A DNA stretch of 64,000 bases from Diospyros lotus (taxonomy: Eukaryota; Streptophyta; Magnoliopsida; Ericales; Ebenaceae). The translations under genes were made by a program, and so were the position numbers. Shown in pieces: positions 11,297 through 22,893 of the stretch. The notes below the pieces were generated by a model. It was not told the origin of the DNA. It saw nothing but the letters and a program-made list of their open reading frames with translations, and searched no databases. The stretch is from assembly GCF_014633365.1 (NCBI RefSeq), contig NC_068339.1:13353925-13417924 (forward strand), given 5' to 3'. Positions within the stretch are counted from its first letter, which is position 1. Every line of letters starts with the position of its first letter.

Positions 11297-13270
11297 ATGG
11301 ACTTATTTGACAAATTCAAGAGCTGGGTTTTGTATCTCTGTTTGGCATTTCAATTGGGTCATGGATTTTATCTGCCTGGTAGTTACCCTCACAAATACGG
11401 CATCGGCAATGTCTTATCTGTGAAAGTGAATTCACTCACGTCAATAGACACGGAGATGCCCTTTAGCTATTATAGTTTGCCATTCTGTAAGCCCCAGGAG
11501 GGTGTGAAGGATAGTGCTGAAAATCTGGGTGAGCTTCTCATGGGTGATAGGATTGAGAATTCGCCGTATCGGTTTAAGATGCACACCAATCAGACAGAGG
11601 TTTTTCTCTGCAAGGCTGGTCCTTTGTCGGCTGATGAGTTTAATCTCTTGAAGAAGAGGATTGATGAGATGTATCAGGTCAATTTGATTCTCGACAATCT
11701 GCCTGCGATTCGTTATACCAAGAAGGACGATTATTTTTTGCGGTGGACGGGGTACCCAGTTGGAATTAAGGTTCAAGATGTGTATTATATGTTTAACCAT
11801 TTGAGGTTTCTGGTTCTGGTTCATAAGTATGAGGAGACCAACGTGGCCGGTGTGATGGGTACCGGGGATGCTGCGGAGGTCATCCCGACAATTGGGAAAT
11901 CTGGATCTGAGGTGCCAGGTTTCATGGTGGTTGGGTTTGAGGTAATCCCTTGCAGTGTACAGCACAATGTCGAATCGTTGAAGAGCCTGAAAATGTATGA
12001 TAAGTACCCGTCTGCAATTAAGTGTGATCCTAGCACTGTGGCTATGGCTGTTAAGGAAGGTGAGACAGTGGCCTTCACTTATGAAGTTGCGTTTGTGGAG
12101 AGTGATATTAAGTGGCCATCGAGATGGGATGCTTATTTGAAAATGGAAGGAGCAAAAGTACACTGGTTCTCTATTCTCAATTCTCTTATGGTGATTACTT
12201 TCTTGGCTGGAATTGTCCTGGTGATCTTCTTGAGGACAGTTAGGCGGGATCTGACCCGTTATGAGGAGCTAGACAAGGAGGCTCAAGCCCAGATGAATGA
12301 GGAGTTATCAGGGTGGAAACTGGTTGTAGGTGATGTATTCCGTGCTCCAACCAATCCTGCACTTCTGTGTGTAATGGTTGGAGATGGTGTTCAGATTCTC
12401 GGGATGGCTGTTGTGACTATATTGTTTGCCACACTTGGATTCATGTCTCCAGCTTCTCGTGGGGCACTGCTCACAGGTATGCTATTCTTCTACATGATTC
12501 TCGGCATCGCAGCTGGGTATGTTTCTGTTCGACTTTGGAGGACTATTGGATGTGGTGACCAAACAGGATGGGTTTCAGTGTCTTGGAAGGCTGCCTGTTT
12601 CTTCCCTGGTATTGCATTTCTGATTCTAATGACTTTGAATTTCCTTTTGTGGGGTAGTCACAGCACAGGAGCAATTCCATTCTCACTGTTTGTCATTCTG
12701 ATTTTGCTCTGGTTCTGCATCTCGGTTCCCCTTACCTTGGCCGGAGGGTACCTTGGGGCAAAGGCACCTCATATTGAATACCCCGTTCGAACCAATCAGA
12801 TCCCACGGGAAATCCCGGCCCAAAAGTATCCGTCTTGGCTTTTGGTTCTTGGAGCGGGTACCCTTCCATTTGGTACGCTGTTCATCGAGCTCTTCTTTAT
12901 CATGTCGAGTATTTGGATGGGCCGCGTCTACTATGTCTTCGGTTTTCTCTTCATTGTGTTGGGTCTTCTTGTGGTCGTGTGCGCTGAGGTGTCTCTCGTT
13001 CTAACCTATATGCATCTTTGTGTGGAGGACTGGAAATGGTGGTGGAAGTCCTTCTTCGCTTCTGGTTCAGTTGCCATATACATCTTTTTATACTCCGTCA
13101 ACTATCTCATATTTGATCTGAAGAGTTTGAGTGGACCGGTCTCAGCCACTCTATACTTGGGGTATTCACTTTTCATGGTTCTAGCAGTTATGCTGGCCAC
13201 AGGCACTGTTGGCTTCATTTCCTCATTTTGGTTCGTGCATTACTTGTTCTCCTCGGTGAAATTGGATTAG
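11297..13270 (+). CDS. Transmembrane 9 superfamily (TMN/EMP70) protein, complete, single coding exon
   Basis: The frame encodes 657 residues, the usual size for plant TMN proteins, which are endomembrane (Golgi/endosome) nonaspanins. I chose the ATG at 11297 because it directly precedes a signal peptide (residues 1 to about 23, MDLFDKFKSWVLYLCLAFQL) and the mature start FYLPGSYPHKY. A luminal domain runs to about residue 285, with conserved blocks such as GELLMGDRIENSPY and RWTGYPVGIK. Nine membrane segments follow, the first at roughly 290-315 and the rest between 350 and 650, linked by a conserved cytosolic stretch (RRDLTRYEELDKEAQAQMNE). The protein ends in KLD, a KXD/E-type tail reported to bind COPI and hold these proteins in the Golgi. 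The closest resemblance is to the Arabidopsis TMN7-TMN10 group; I do not assign a member. The gene is free of stops and frameshifts and appears functional. Confidence 0.95.
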   Translation: MDLFDKFKSWVLYLCLAFQLGHGFYLPGSYPHKYGIGNVLSVKVNSLTSIDTEMPFSYYSLPFCKPQEGVKDSAENLGELLMGDRIENSPYRFKMHTNQTEVFLCKAGPLSADEFNLLKKRIDEMYQVNLILDNLPAIRYTKKDDYFLRWTGYPVGIKVQDVYYMFNHLRFLVLVHKYEETNVAGVMGTGDAAEVIPTIGKSGSEVPGFMVVGFEVIPCSVQHNVESLKSLKMYDKYPSAIKCDPSTVAMAVKEGETVAFTYEVAFVESDIKWPSRWDAYLKMEGAKVHWFSILNSLMVITFLAGIVLVIFLRTVRRDLTRYEELDKEAQAQMNEELSGWKLVVGDVFRAPTNPALLCVMVGDGVQILGMAVVTILFATLGFMSPASRGALLTGMLFFYMILGIAAGYVSVRLWRTIGCGDQTGWVSVSWKAACFFPGIAFLILMTLNFLLWGSHSTGAIPFSLFVILILLWFCISVPLTLAGGYLGAKAPHIEYPVRTNQIPREIPAQKYPSWLLVLGAGTLPFGTLFIELFFIMSSIWMGRVYYVFGFLFIVLGLLVVVCAEVSLVLTYMHLCVEDWKWWWKSFFASGSVAIYIFLYSVNYLIFDLKSLSGPVSATLYLGYSLFMVLAVMLATGTVGFISSFWFVHYLFSSVKLD

Positions 13271-14980
13271 AATCTGCTTCCCTTTCAATGAAATATGCAG
13301 TTAATGGAGGGTCAGCGGGCAAAGTTTTCATAGATGGAGCTTATTTTTTCTGTGTTTTTTTACCTGTCTTGAGTTTGTTATTTGTAGGGAAACTCTCGTT
13401 TAAACGAATAACAAGAATAATATAGCTCAGTTTTGCCTAATTTTTGTGGTGGTGGTTGTAATACTTGCTTGTAACCATCGTTGCCTCTTACCATGAACAA
13501 TCTTTTAGGCTGCTGGGTCTCTCTCATCTTCAACATCATGAATGGTGGAAGGTACTGTTCCTGAATGAATTTTATTTTGGAAATTCAAAGTACCATAAAA
13601 TTAGCTAAGCTTGGTTGGGTTCTTGTTTTCAGATTTCATTTTTTTTTTTGGGGGGGGGTTATTCGTTATCGTTCATTCTTTACTATTTTGAAAACTTCCG
13701 TATAAAAATGAAACCGCCATTTTTGTTGGTTTCCCAAATTTTGTTTTGTTTTAGTTTCTTTCCTTCTCTCTTTTTACAGATATTCTTCATCTTCCTGTCT
13801 CCTCGGCGACTGGGAGTGGGAATAAGATGAACTTTTATTTTATATTATGAAATATAATCCATCCAAAATTGATTTTAAGTATATTAACCAAAATAATGGA
13901 AACTAGTTAAAATAACCCATATTATGAGGGTCTAATAAAAAGAATTTAAGACATTTCAATAACTTCACTTATTATGAACATCAACTTAATTATATATAAT
14001 AATGGTGATTTTATAAATACACTAAAATAATGTTACTGTTATAAAAAAAATCTTTAACTTAGTTAAAAATCGAAATAGTGTTAGTTAAAATCAAATCAAA
14101 TTAAAAATTGGAAATCATTTTCTTTATAATCTGACAAATTTAGTTGGAAATTAAAAGGGATTACTTGAAATTATTCACTTTGGTTCTAATTTTCATTTTA
14201 TTAACCCAATAATACTCACCTTTACTTGGAAGTGTGATTCATGCAAGTGTATTCTATCAAAACATTATATATATATATATATATATATTAAACTAAATAT
14301 TTAACAAAATCCTGTATTTAGCAGAATATTTAGTTCCTATTAATCATTAATAAGATGATGTATACTTTAATTTTAGGGTATAAAAAATAGAAATCCATTT
14401 TTTTACTATATTTTCAAATTTATATTTAATTTTTAATTTTATTCAATAAAGACATTTAACTGATAGTCACATAAAATCACAAATAAAGAAAGGGAGAGAA
14501 AGAGATGCACATAAGCACACGCTTGAGCTTGATGACGATGATCAGTCTCCTCCTATGATGCTAAACAATTATATAATTGTGTTTAATAATTTTAAATATA
14601 ACTTATTAGTGTTAGCAGTATTCATAAATGATTTTGATGGAAAAAAAAAAAATCTCAGAGATGAAATGTAAAGACAATTCACAACTAAAACTAAAAAATT
14701 AAAAGCTTTGACTATTGAAAAAAATTTAAAAACATGTTAAAACTTAAGAATTCAATTTTTTTAAATAATCTATCCTCCATTTAATTACGGCTAAAGTGGG
14801 AGCAACTAAGAAGTACGAAAATGGCCTTGTTTCTCGTTTTGAAAATGGCAAAACTTGCCTAAAATAATTTTCAAATTGTTTTTGTAAATTGTGAAACATT
14901 TTGGAGCCATTTTCACAATTTAGGTATATAGCTAAAAATGTGTTTCTATTCACTCGAATATTACTAACACTAATAAGTTA
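13271..14980. other. 3' region of the TM9 gene and AT-rich intergenic sequence
   Basis: The first 200-300 bases probably form the 3' untranslated region. AATAAC/AATAAT motifs near 13408-13420 could serve polyadenylation. After that the sequence is AT-rich and non-coding, with a TA microsatellite at about 14266-14289. No gene or element end was recognised. Confidence 0.5.
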
Positions 14981-17897
14981 GCAGAGAGGGCGAGAGGCAA
15001 TGACAATCGAAGCCTGACAAGATGGAGGATGCAACAGCACTCAACGATGAGAGTGATGCGAGATGGGTCGACGACAAGAGATGAGACAGTGATTAGAGCG
15101 ACGAGAAAAGTGAGGCGACGCGTCGACGACGAAAGAAACAGTGATGACAACATAGATGGAGAATGTAGCGGTGCTCAGCAATTGATAACAAACAATAAGA
15201 CATGTCAACAATGAAGCAAGTTAACAACGAGAGCAATAAACACTTAGATTTTTCTTTAACTATTTCAAATTTTCAAACTTTACTGCATTTGCAATTTTGC
15301 AATTCAGGATTTACAACATATAATATTCTTTATATCATATAAATTATAAATTAATTTTATATATACTTTTATTTATTTTATTCTAACACTTATAATTTTA
15401 ACTATTTATTACATATACTTTTATATTTTTAAAATTTATAATTTATTCCGCATTTTCATTTTCTTAACTTAAAAAAAAAAAACTATTTTCGCGTTTTCGT
15501 TTCAAAACGTTTTTCATTTTTCCGTACAACCTCAAAAGCAAAATGGTACATCATTAGGATGGGCGGTCGGCAGCCGGTGCGCCCCCGCGCCACCTAGCGG
15601 ATGGAACTGGCGACCATCTTAAAGTCCAAACCCTAACCCTAGACTTATTCCTTGGCCACCGAAATCTCCGGTGAATTCTTCCTATCTACGCCCCAAGCAC
15701 TTCATTGGAGCCCTGCCACAGCCGGTATCATCTTCATTTTCTTTCATTTCGGTTCGGCCGTCCTCTTCGGGGCCGCGGCGACCCCTGAGGTCCCTCTCTA
15801 CGTCTTTCTTTCGACTGTTAAATATTTGTCATTAATGCGATATTATCGCTCATAGCTTGTTGGCTATGTATATGAATGTAGATACGCAGTGCTTGGGGCT
15901 GGTTTATCTGTGGCTTGTCATTTGTTGCTGGTACTCTCTGCCCCTCTTTCTGCATTTTCTTGAAATTTCTTTTGGCCACTTCATCCCATTGTAGCGAGAT
16001 TCGCATGGTGTTTCAAGCAATAGATTAATTTTGTAATTTTTCAAGGATGATCAGAAAACGGGGGGTCTGGTCATGAATCTTTTGTTGCATCACAACAAGA
16101 ACAACAACTATCACAAATTATTTGCCGCACAACAAATGCTAAAACATCCACGACTTCGGGAACGACACAAATTCTCATTAAAATGCAGAAACTTGTAGTA
16201 GGCCCCTAAAATATTTTTGAAATGTGCTACTCATAGTTTTAATTATTTTTATGGTCCTAAAATATGTTGTAAGCAACGATATTAACTAGCAATCTTTTAT
16301 AAATATTATTCACCTTAGTATTTGATAGTGAATGTGTTTTGATGCTTAATATTATTATTTTTAATTTTTTAGTGAATTTTATATTAATATTGCATATAGT
16401 TTTATATCACCTAGCATTTTTCCTATCCTATAATATTTGGGATATTTATTTCTTGTCTCTTTTCCTTTTTTCTCTTCCTATGCTGGCAACTATGGTTGTT
16501 TACAGTTGACCTACTGGTCTAGGAGATTATAATAATGTACATTTAGCATAGTAAAGTTGTGCAGACACTGTTTTTCATAGATGGGTATTGATTAAGAACC
16601 ATATCTCGGTTATTCAAAAAAAAAAAAACGTTTCCTATGAAAAACATTTTTTTTTTTTGGATGTGGGACTAGATATATTATGCTTGGATATTTTCCGCAC
16701 TAATGGTTAAATATATATTTATGTATTCACTAAACCGGTGTTATTAGTTCTTCTGTCCACCCAAGAAAATGCTTTCCTTTTTAACAATGAAACTAATCTT
16801 ACTGAGTTATGAGTGAGTCTTATGATTTTTTATGACTTAATATTGAATGTGATATGATTTCTGATTTTTTTTGCTGAGGTGGTGATAATCTTTTCCCAGT
16901 GCATCTTTTATTTTAGTTTCTTAAATTTCACATTCAGTGACATGATTATGCTCCTGACATATCAATCCTCATGTCGAAGCATGTTGAGCAGTTAAATACA
17001 TTCTTTATCCACATACCAGCAAGGGATGTGCATTACCTCACTCATTTTATGATATGCAACTCTAGTTGTGGCTAATTCCTTGCAGCACAGTCCTAAGGAG
17101 TTGCATGTGTGCATTGACGTATATGATGAAGTTGACATTGGTGGAGGTGCATCCAGAGTGTCGGGAGGACTACTACACCCGTATTCTCCAAAAGGTTAAA
17201 ATCTCCTTTTTGATACACAGATTACCTGAGTAGATTTTTACATGTTTTCTTCTTGTTGTACTTTTTTTTTTTATGTTCTTGAGAGATGCCCATATTCCAG
17301 TTTGGATTGTTAACATTGATTAATTTGATTCTAGCAGTTAAGCTTCTCTGACGGGGTGCAGAGTGTTGGAGAGAGAGTTTGAAGCTTTTAAGCATAGCAG
17401 AAGCAGCAGTTGGGTGCAGCAAATTGAAATCAGAAAGTAACTACTATACTCAGAGTTCTGATAGATTCATAGTCAGGAGAAGGTCTTCTCTTTCTTCTAG
17501 ACTGTTTATTGTTTATCTCACTTTCTTTATGAGTGGTGTTGCCAATTGTTAGTGATTTTTTCTGTTCCCTTTCTTTTTCTATTTTTGGTTTTTCTCATCT
17601 GGGTGTTCTACAATTCCAGATAGAAAATCTGTTGCAGCATGGCACAATTAGTGGATGCTGTCTTCCAATATCTTCAAATGCGTCCACTCTTTTAGTTTAG
17701 GTATTTATTAGTAGTGAGCAGCATGACTTTTTGTGAGCTGCATGGTCTGGATGACTGGATATTGAGTTGTTTACTTTTAGTTTCTTACCCGAAGTCAGCA
17801 TTACATAGTTGTGCTCTCTCGTGTTGTATTTCCTCATTTATGTATTGATGACGTAGATAATCAGTAGAGTCTCAGAGAATTGCATTTGATACAAGCA

Positions 17898-18505
17898 TGT
17901 TACAGCCCTCGGGTAGAACTTACCCTCAAAAGTTAGCTGTCAAGGGGAGGGTGCTTAAGAGGTTATAAATCCCACACTAAGAGCTTAAATTTTCGGTGTG
18001 GGACAAGTCCCATACCTTGCAGTACACCATAACATACCACCACGCTCTGCAATCTCGGTGCCCACGACAGCAGGTTATGGACTAGTCTTGGACGAACATT
18101 GCAATGCAAGCGTCATTTCTGTTGTCGGACTAATTGGGAGATATGGGGTCGACTCTGATACTAATTGTCACACCTTTAGGGTTGAACTAGGTTGTGAAAG
18201 GGAATTTGGAAATTAAGAGAGAAATTTGGGAAAGAAATTAGATGAGAGGGAGAGATATAGCAAAGGAGATAATGAAGAAGATAACCGAGAGAAAGAAATA
18301 TTAGGAGAGAAATAGAATATTCAATTCATTCTCATCATCATAGCCCTTCCTACAGTTAAGGCTTAATATATATAGCCTTACATTAGCTACCAAACAAGGC
18401 ACTCTAACCGCCTAAGATACAAGACAAAAAAGGGAAAAGACAAAAAACAAAATATCTTAACAGAATAGAGGGGCACAATTACATAGTTACCCTTGGCATG
18501 TGACA
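17898..18505 (-). mobile_element. Small LTR element with unlike ends (B left, A right), intron 4 of copy 1
   Basis: The left end B (17898-18034) starts TGTTACAGCC and ends CCATAACA. The right end A (18166-18505) starts TGTCACACC and ends CATGTGACA. Beside A lies a degenerate primer-binding site read on the minus strand (TGGTATCAGAGTCG-like, ending at 18163), so A is placed as a 5' LTR. Only about 130 internal bases separate the two ends and nothing is encoded. The flanks AAGCA and ACGCG, compared with ACGCA and ACACA in copy 2, point to an original target duplication ACGCA. The same insertion is present in copy 2 at 49023-49638, so it predates the duplication. Confidence 0.65.
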
Positions 18506-18650
18506 ACGCGCATATTATGAGAATCACTTTGAATATCAAACATTTAAGATGCAACTTATTCATTGCAAAGGTATTTTTGAGACCTTCAATCAGCTTGAAG
18601 AATCTTGATGTACTAAATGATGTAAGTTCCTCTAAAGTTTAAACTGCCCA

Positions 18651-18669
18651 TGAAATGGACTATGGTTTA
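18651..18669. repeat. Target-site duplication of the LINE, left copy
   Basis: TGAAATGGACTATGGTTTA, 19 bp, identical to 21889-21907. Copy 2 of the gene has a single, nearly identical version near 49778-49797 without the LINE, giving the empty site. Confidence 0.9.
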
Positions 18670-21600
18670 CAACAACATATCCAGCCTTTATCCCACTAGG
18701 TAGGGTCGGCTACATGAATTATAGACTTCCATGTATTTCTGTCTTTTGTCATATCTTCATTTAAGTCCATATACTTCATATCAAATTTCAATGTTTCTTT
18801 CAAAGTCTTCTTTGGTCTGCCTCTACTTTTTTTTTTTGACTAATTGTTCCATTTCATCAACTCTCTTCACAGGAGCGTCTCTTGGTCTCCTTCTCACATG
18901 ACCAAACCGTCTTAGTCTAGTCTCTCTCATCTTCTCCTCGATTGGCACTACTCCTATCTTATTACGAATAACCTCATTTCTAATTTTATCTTTTCTTGTA
19001 TGGCCGCACATCCATCTTAGCATTCTCATCTTTGCTACACTCATTTTTTGTTCATGCTGGTATTTGACTGCCCAATATTCTGAGCCATACAATAGGTTTG
19101 GTCTTATAGCTATCCTATAGAATTTTCCTTTCAGTTATAATGGGATTTTACTATCACATAATACTCCCGATGCATTTCTTCATTTTAGCCAACCTGCCTT
19201 AATTCTATGCGTGACATCCTCGTGAATTTCTCCATCTTTTTGAATCACTAATCCCAAATATCGAAAATGGTCTTTTCTTTGTAAGATTTGGTCTTCCAAT
19301 TTTATTATAACATCCTCCACTCTTGCATTCTTACTAAATTTATATTCCATATATTCTGTTTTCCTTCTACTTAATTTAAATCCCTTAGATTCTAAATTGT
19401 TTCTCCACAATTCAAGTTTAGTGTTCACTCCCTCTTATGTTTCATCCACCAACACTATGTCATCTGCAAATAGCATACATCATGGCACCTCTGTCTGAAT
19501 GTGTTTAGTTAGTTCATCCATTACTAAAATAAATAAGTATGGACTTAGTGCAGAACCTTGATGCAGTCCCATTGTAATTTGAAATGGTTCAGTATCCCCT
19601 TCGCATGTTCTGACTTTTGTTTCTGCACTGTGATACATGTCCTTAAGGGCTTGTATATAGGCTATTCGGACTCATTTCTTCTCTAAAACCCTCCATAATA
19701 CTTCTCTAGGAACCCTATCATAGGTCTTTTCTAGATCTATAAACACCATATGCAGATCCCGATACCTTTCCATTAGGCGCCTCAGTAGGTATATAGCTTC
19801 CATTGTTGACCTATCAGGCATGAAACCAAACTGATTTTTCGAGACATTTGTTTCTTTTCTAAGCTTTTGCTCTATTACTCTCTCCCAGAGTTTCATGGTA
19901 TGACTCATTAACTTAATTCTTCTGTAATTTTCACAGTTTTGAACATCTCCTTTGTTCTTGTATATAGGAACCAAAGTATTCTTCCTCCGCTCATCTGGCA
20001 TCTTTTTTGATTTAAGGATCGCGTTAAATAATTTCGTTAGCCAGGATATGCCCTCTTCTCCCATGCATTTCCATGCTTCTATTGGTATATTATCTAGTCC
20101 CACCACTTTATGATTTTTCATCTTTTTTAATGCTTGTCTTATTTCATTTGAATTTATGCATCAATAAAATGTATAGCTCACGTTCCCTTCGGAGTTCCTA
20201 AAATGTCCCAACCTAACTCTTGCGTCCCCACCATCATTGAATAATTTTGTGAAATACTCATTCCATCTCTCCCTCATTCACTAATACATTTTGATTTTCA
20301 TCTTTTATGCATTTCACTTGGTTTAGATTCCTTGTTTTTCTTTCTCTTGCTTTAGCTAATTTATATATATCCCTTTCTCCATCTTTTGTATCAAGTCATT
20401 TATATAGATTCTCATATGCTTTTGACCTTGCTTCACTAACAGCTCTTTTTGCTGCATTTTTTGCTTCTTTATAATTTTTAGGTTTTCTTCATTGTTGCAC
20501 TGATATACAGCCTTATAGCAAGTTTTTTTATTTCTAATTTTCAATTGTACCTCTTCATTCCTCTACCAAGACTCCTTAAGGTTTGGGGTTCTATCATTTG
20601 TCTCTCTAAGGACTACCTTTGCCGTGCTTCTCAAGGCAGTAGCCATTTCCCTCCACATTTGATTTGCCTGTCCTTTTCCATTTCATTCTCTTCAACTCTT
20701 TAGTTTTTCTTTGAAGATTAGTTGTTTCTCCCCTTTGAAATCCCACCACTTAATTCTTGGATTTTGTTTTATGTGATTTTTTCTCTTCCAATTTCTTACT
20801 TGGACGTCAAATACCAAAAGTCTATGTTGAGTAGTCAAACACTTTCCCGGTATCACCTTACAATTCCTACAACATAACCGATCCTCTTGTCTCATAAGGA
20901 AGTAATCTATTTGGGTGTTTGATGTGACATTTTTATACGTGATTAATTGTTTGTCTCGTTTTTTAAACCTAGTATTGGTTAAGATGAGCTCATATGCCAT
21001 AGCAAAATCTAGAATAGACTTACCTTTATTATTAATTTCCCCGAATCCATACCCTCCATGTACCTCTTTATAGTCGTTTCCGTCTCTACCCACGTGACCA
21101 TTTAAGTCACTTCTTATAATCACTTTCTCTTCTTTTGGTATCATTTGTATGAGTCCCTCTAGATCCTCCTCCTAGAATTTTGTTTTTATCTCCTCATCTA
21201 ACCCTGCTTGTGGTGCATATGTTCTAAAGATATTCATAGTCATTATTTCTATACCAACCTTTACCATAATAATCCTATCCCCTATTCTCTTTACATCCAC
21301 TACCTCATCTACTAAGCTTTTATCCATAATAATCCCTACTTCATTTTTTGCTCGATCATTTCCTGTGTACCATATTTTATATCCAGTTTCTGATAAAGTT
21401 TTTACTTTTTTCCCTATCCATCTCGTCTCTTGAAGGCACATAATATTAATATTTATCCTAATCATCACATCTACTACTTCCATAGCTTTGCCTGTTAATG
21501 TTCCCATGTTCCATGACCCAATTCTTAATCTATGATTTTGGTTTTGGCCTTGATTTTGAATTTGTTTTTGATTTTGTTTTTTATTTTGGTTTTGATTTTG

Positions 21601-21888
21601 ATTTTGGACTAACTTTTTTACCCACATCTGTCCAAGCAAATGCGGGAACCCTTGCTCACTTGTCACTACATCCGGGCGCCGATGTAGCGGCCCTAGTTCA
21701 CTTGACATTACACGCAAGCAGTGTAGCGCGTCGCTATGAAGGGTTAGGCCCCAACGATTTTTCATAGTTTGTCTAGAGTTCATGTTTTGGATCCGACTAG
21801 GTTTTACGTTAGCTGTCGGCTACCTAACACAACTCTCCTCCTTTATCCGGGTTTGGGACCGGCAGTGGATAACATCCCCAGGCGGAGT
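18670..21888 (-). mobile_element. RTE-type LINE retrotransposon, near full length, inactive
   Basis: The 3.2 kb element sits in intron 5 of oxidoreductase copy 1 between perfect 19-bp target duplications. Read on the minus strand, it starts with an apurinic-type endonuclease: 21172-21783 has LQETRW; 20692-21144 has SDLNGHVG and a later QHRLLVF histidine motif. A reverse transcriptase follows: 19672-20121 has [14 protein letters not shown]; near 19550-19590 is GLHQGSALSPYLF; near 19460-19475 is the catalytic LFADDIVLV; 19180-19428 and 18823-19092 form the C-terminal part. The order and the 3' end in GTTGTTG without poly-A fit the RTE clade. Several stops and frameshifts break the single long frame, so it cannot move by itself. 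It is absent from copy 2. Confidence 0.85.
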
Positions 21889-21907
21889 TGAAATGGACTA
21901 TGGTTTA
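21889..21907. repeat. Target-site duplication of the LINE, right copy
   Basis: Identical to 18651-18669; the intron 5 sequence of the host gene resumes directly after it. Confidence 0.9.
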
Positions 21908-22893
21908 TTTAAAATAATTCATAGTAACATTATGACATCTTTTTTACTATTAGAATGCTCAGAAATGCCTTGCCAGTTGTAGAATAGAGTCCATTGATAA
22001 AGATGCTGCCCAAGATCTTGTGCCAAATTTGTGTGCGCCTTTGAACTCTGCCTTCTACATGCCTGAAGCCGTAAATGTTTATCCTCAACGATATCTCATG
22101 GTCAGTAGGAACAGCTTTGTAATTTCATTTTAGAAAGTTCTATTTTATGTTTTTTAGACTATGGTTAGTTTATTTAGGCACTTTTTTTTAGCTTGTGAAG
22201 ATCTGGCGAAAGACCTGTCAACCCCTGGTTCTGGAAGAAAAGAGTTAAATTTGCACAAGAAGTCTATTAATAACCTTCTTGAATTTACAGGTACAACAAT
22301 ATCCTCTTGGCTCAGTTTCTTTTAGTTGCAACAATTGTTTCAAAGTTATTTTGTCAGAACATAGACAAAAGTAGTTTACTTTTTTTATTTTTATAAGGCA
22401 AAGTAGTTTCACTGGCATAATTGTCTTAATTGAGCTTTTCCTAGAAATTGCTATATTGATGTGCTGCTACCAGGAACCAGCATAATGGGGCTGTACTTTG
22501 TAATATAGTAGTCTGCTTAACTGAAGTATTCTGGCACAATGGCCAACTATTTTGCCTAACGGAAAACAATAAACTTTGTATTGACTAGAGAGAGTATCGA
22601 GGTTGTACTCCTATAATCCAAATTGTAGATAATCATGTATCTGGTTCATTTTTAGCATTGTAATTTGTGCTTACCAAAGTTTGCATTATCTGCGTGGAGC
22701 ATGCTAGGGAACCCTTGTTACTCTTCAAGGTTGGCTCTTAAGTATGTTTTTGTATGGGTCAGTTGTGGAACTAATATTAAAGATATTGAACAACATGGAG
22801 ATGGTGGAGTTAAGAATCTGAAACATTTATTTGTTATGAACACTTTTGCAGGAAAAAAAATGATTCAGTCAGCACCTCTCAGATGTGCCATTC

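Noticed and set aside
11441..12163. 240-codon open frame antisense to the TM9 gene
   Set aside because: Shadow of the conserved plus-strand coding sequence; no independent domain.
15652..15855. 67-codon frame in copy 1 (and its twin 46774-46977 in copy 2)
   Set aside because: It is another frame of exon 1 of the oxidoreductase running into intron 1; the transit-peptide frame of copy 2 joins exon 2 in phase and this one does not.
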